Assembly: GCA_029257755.1 (NCBI GenBank)
Contig: JARIAP010000169.1
Span: forward strand, 1-5,353
Length of the DNA: 5,353 nucleotides
Source of the DNA: Helicobacter sp.
GTDB taxonomy: Bacteria; Campylobacterota; Campylobacteria; Campylobacterales; Helicobacteraceae
Reading direction: 5' to 3'
Numbering within the stretch: the stretch's first letter is position 1; every line of letters starts with the position of its first letter. A program made the translations under genes and the position numbers. Positions 4,798-5,353 of the stretch are shown here, piece after piece. The notes under the pieces are model-generated. The model was given only the letters and a program-made list of their open reading frames with translations. It was not told the origin of the DNA and made no database searches.

Positions 4798-5353
4798 ATG
4801 ATTATTAATATACTTTTTACTCTATTAATGTTGGCTTTAGCGATATGGGATTTAAAAAGTTTTGGAAATAAAAATCATAAAGACTTTAAATCTCTTATAA
4901 TGAGTATAGGTATTCTAGGAACATTTGCTGGTATATTTGTTGGATTATTAGGTTTTGATACACATAATATTTTAGATTCTGTCCCAATGCTTTTAGATGG
5001 ATTAAAAACTGCATTTTACACTTCTATAGTTGGTATGGGATTAGCAATTATATTAAGTATATATCAAAAAGGTAGGGCAAAAGTAGATGAAGATAGTGAA
5101 ATTGACTTTATTTCAATACAAGCAAGAAAATTAGATGAATTAATTCATTTAAGAGAATTAACAAATACTACAATTTTATTAAAAGAAATTAAAGACGAAG
5201 TATCTAAAAAGAAAGATTTTGAAAAAGATTTAAAAGAAATGCTAAAAGCTATTGATTTATCTTTACACAAAGCCCTTGAAACTCTAGCTAGTGGTGCAAG
5301 TAAGGAGTTAATAAGGGCTTTAGAAATTGTTATAAGTGATTTCAATAATAACT
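4798..5353 (+). CDS. MotA/TolQ/ExbB-superfamily proton channel protein, ZorA-like (5' part only)
   Basis: 185 residues are visible and the frame is open at the window end. The N-terminal half is an inner-membrane channel unit: a hydrophobic segment at 1-17, a second at about 32-53 containing the superfamily-type motif LGTFAGI (40-46), a linker with VPMLLDGLKTAF (62-73), and a third segment at about 72-90 containing TSIVGMG (75-81). From about 91 onward the chain is highly charged and helical (Lys/Glu/Leu-rich), probably a cytoplasmic coiled-coil tail. ExbB, TolQ and MotA relatives pair with an ExbD/TolR/MotB-type protein to turn proton flow into movement. The order short N-terminus, LGTFAGI, DGLKTAF-x-TS and long charged tail fits ZorA-like proteins of Zorya anti-phage systems better than ExbB or TolQ, and MotA has a different four-segment layout. 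Thr42 and Thr75/Ser76 are at places where the family lines its channel with polar residues. The start is supported by AAGAGGG. The partner gene would lie downstream, outside the window. Confidence 0.85.
   Translation, partial: MIINILFTLLMLALAIWDLKSFGNKNHKDFKSLIMSIGILGTFAGIFVGLLGFDTHNILDSVPMLLDGLKTAFYTSIVGMGLAIILSIYQKGRAKVDEDSEIDFISIQARKLDELIHLRELTNTTILLKEIKDEVSKKKDFEKDLKEMLKAIDLSLHKALETLASGASKELIRALEIVISDFNNN

Noticed and set aside
5145..5345. Minus-strand reading frame of 66 residues opposite the ZorA-like tail.
   Set aside because: It is antisense to the charged helical tail and has no start support.
1..5353. Search for CRISPR arrays, tRNA or rRNA genes, and insertion sequences.
   Set aside because: No regularly spaced repeats, tRNA-like cloverleaf segments, rRNA-like sequence or transposase coding was seen on either strand.

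Overview
The window is low-GC bacterial DNA. The weak AAGGA-type ribosome binding sites, extended -10 promoters with poorly conserved -35 boxes, and the YeiH and sugar-aminotransferase sequences best suggest Campylobacterota, most likely a Helicobacter-like or Campylobacter-like host. This is an inference from protein style, with moderate to low confidence. The histidine kinase looks more like those of Clostridia, so either that gene was transferred or the host assignment is wrong.

Layout from left to right: (1) 11-1747 (+) encodes a PhoR/WalK-type membrane sensor histidine kinase, probably starting at a TTG codon; its response regulator is not in the window. (2) 1748-2181 is a gene-free, extremely AT-rich gap whose right end holds a probable promoter, a small operator-like dyad and a long inverted repeat. 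(3) 2182-3204 (+) encodes a YeiH-family membrane protein (putative sulfate/sulfite exporter family). (4) 3205-3415 lies between convergent genes and carries two hairpins, one of them a plausible bidirectional terminator. (5) 3416-4504 (-) encodes a PLP-dependent nucleotide-sugar aminotransferase of the FdtB/QdtB type, with no other sugar-pathway gene in view. (6) 4505-4681 is a divergent regulatory region with two tandem dyads, a short direct repeat and a good rightward promoter. (7) 4682-4783 (+) is a possible 33-residue leader peptide with a good ribosome binding site. (8) 4798 to the window end (+) is the 5' part of a MotA/TolQ/ExbB-superfamily proton-channel protein resembling ZorA, the membrane motor subunit of Zorya anti-phage defence.

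The first three large genes show no sign of working together. The part most likely to belong to an interesting system is the right edge. The rightward promoter, the small ORF and the ZorA-like gene look like the start of one transcription unit that continues beyond the window. In known Zorya loci zorA comes first, followed by zorB (an OmpA/MotB-like, peptidoglycan-binding protein) and then cytoplasmic effectors. Those downstream genes are not visible here, so the defence role is an inference.
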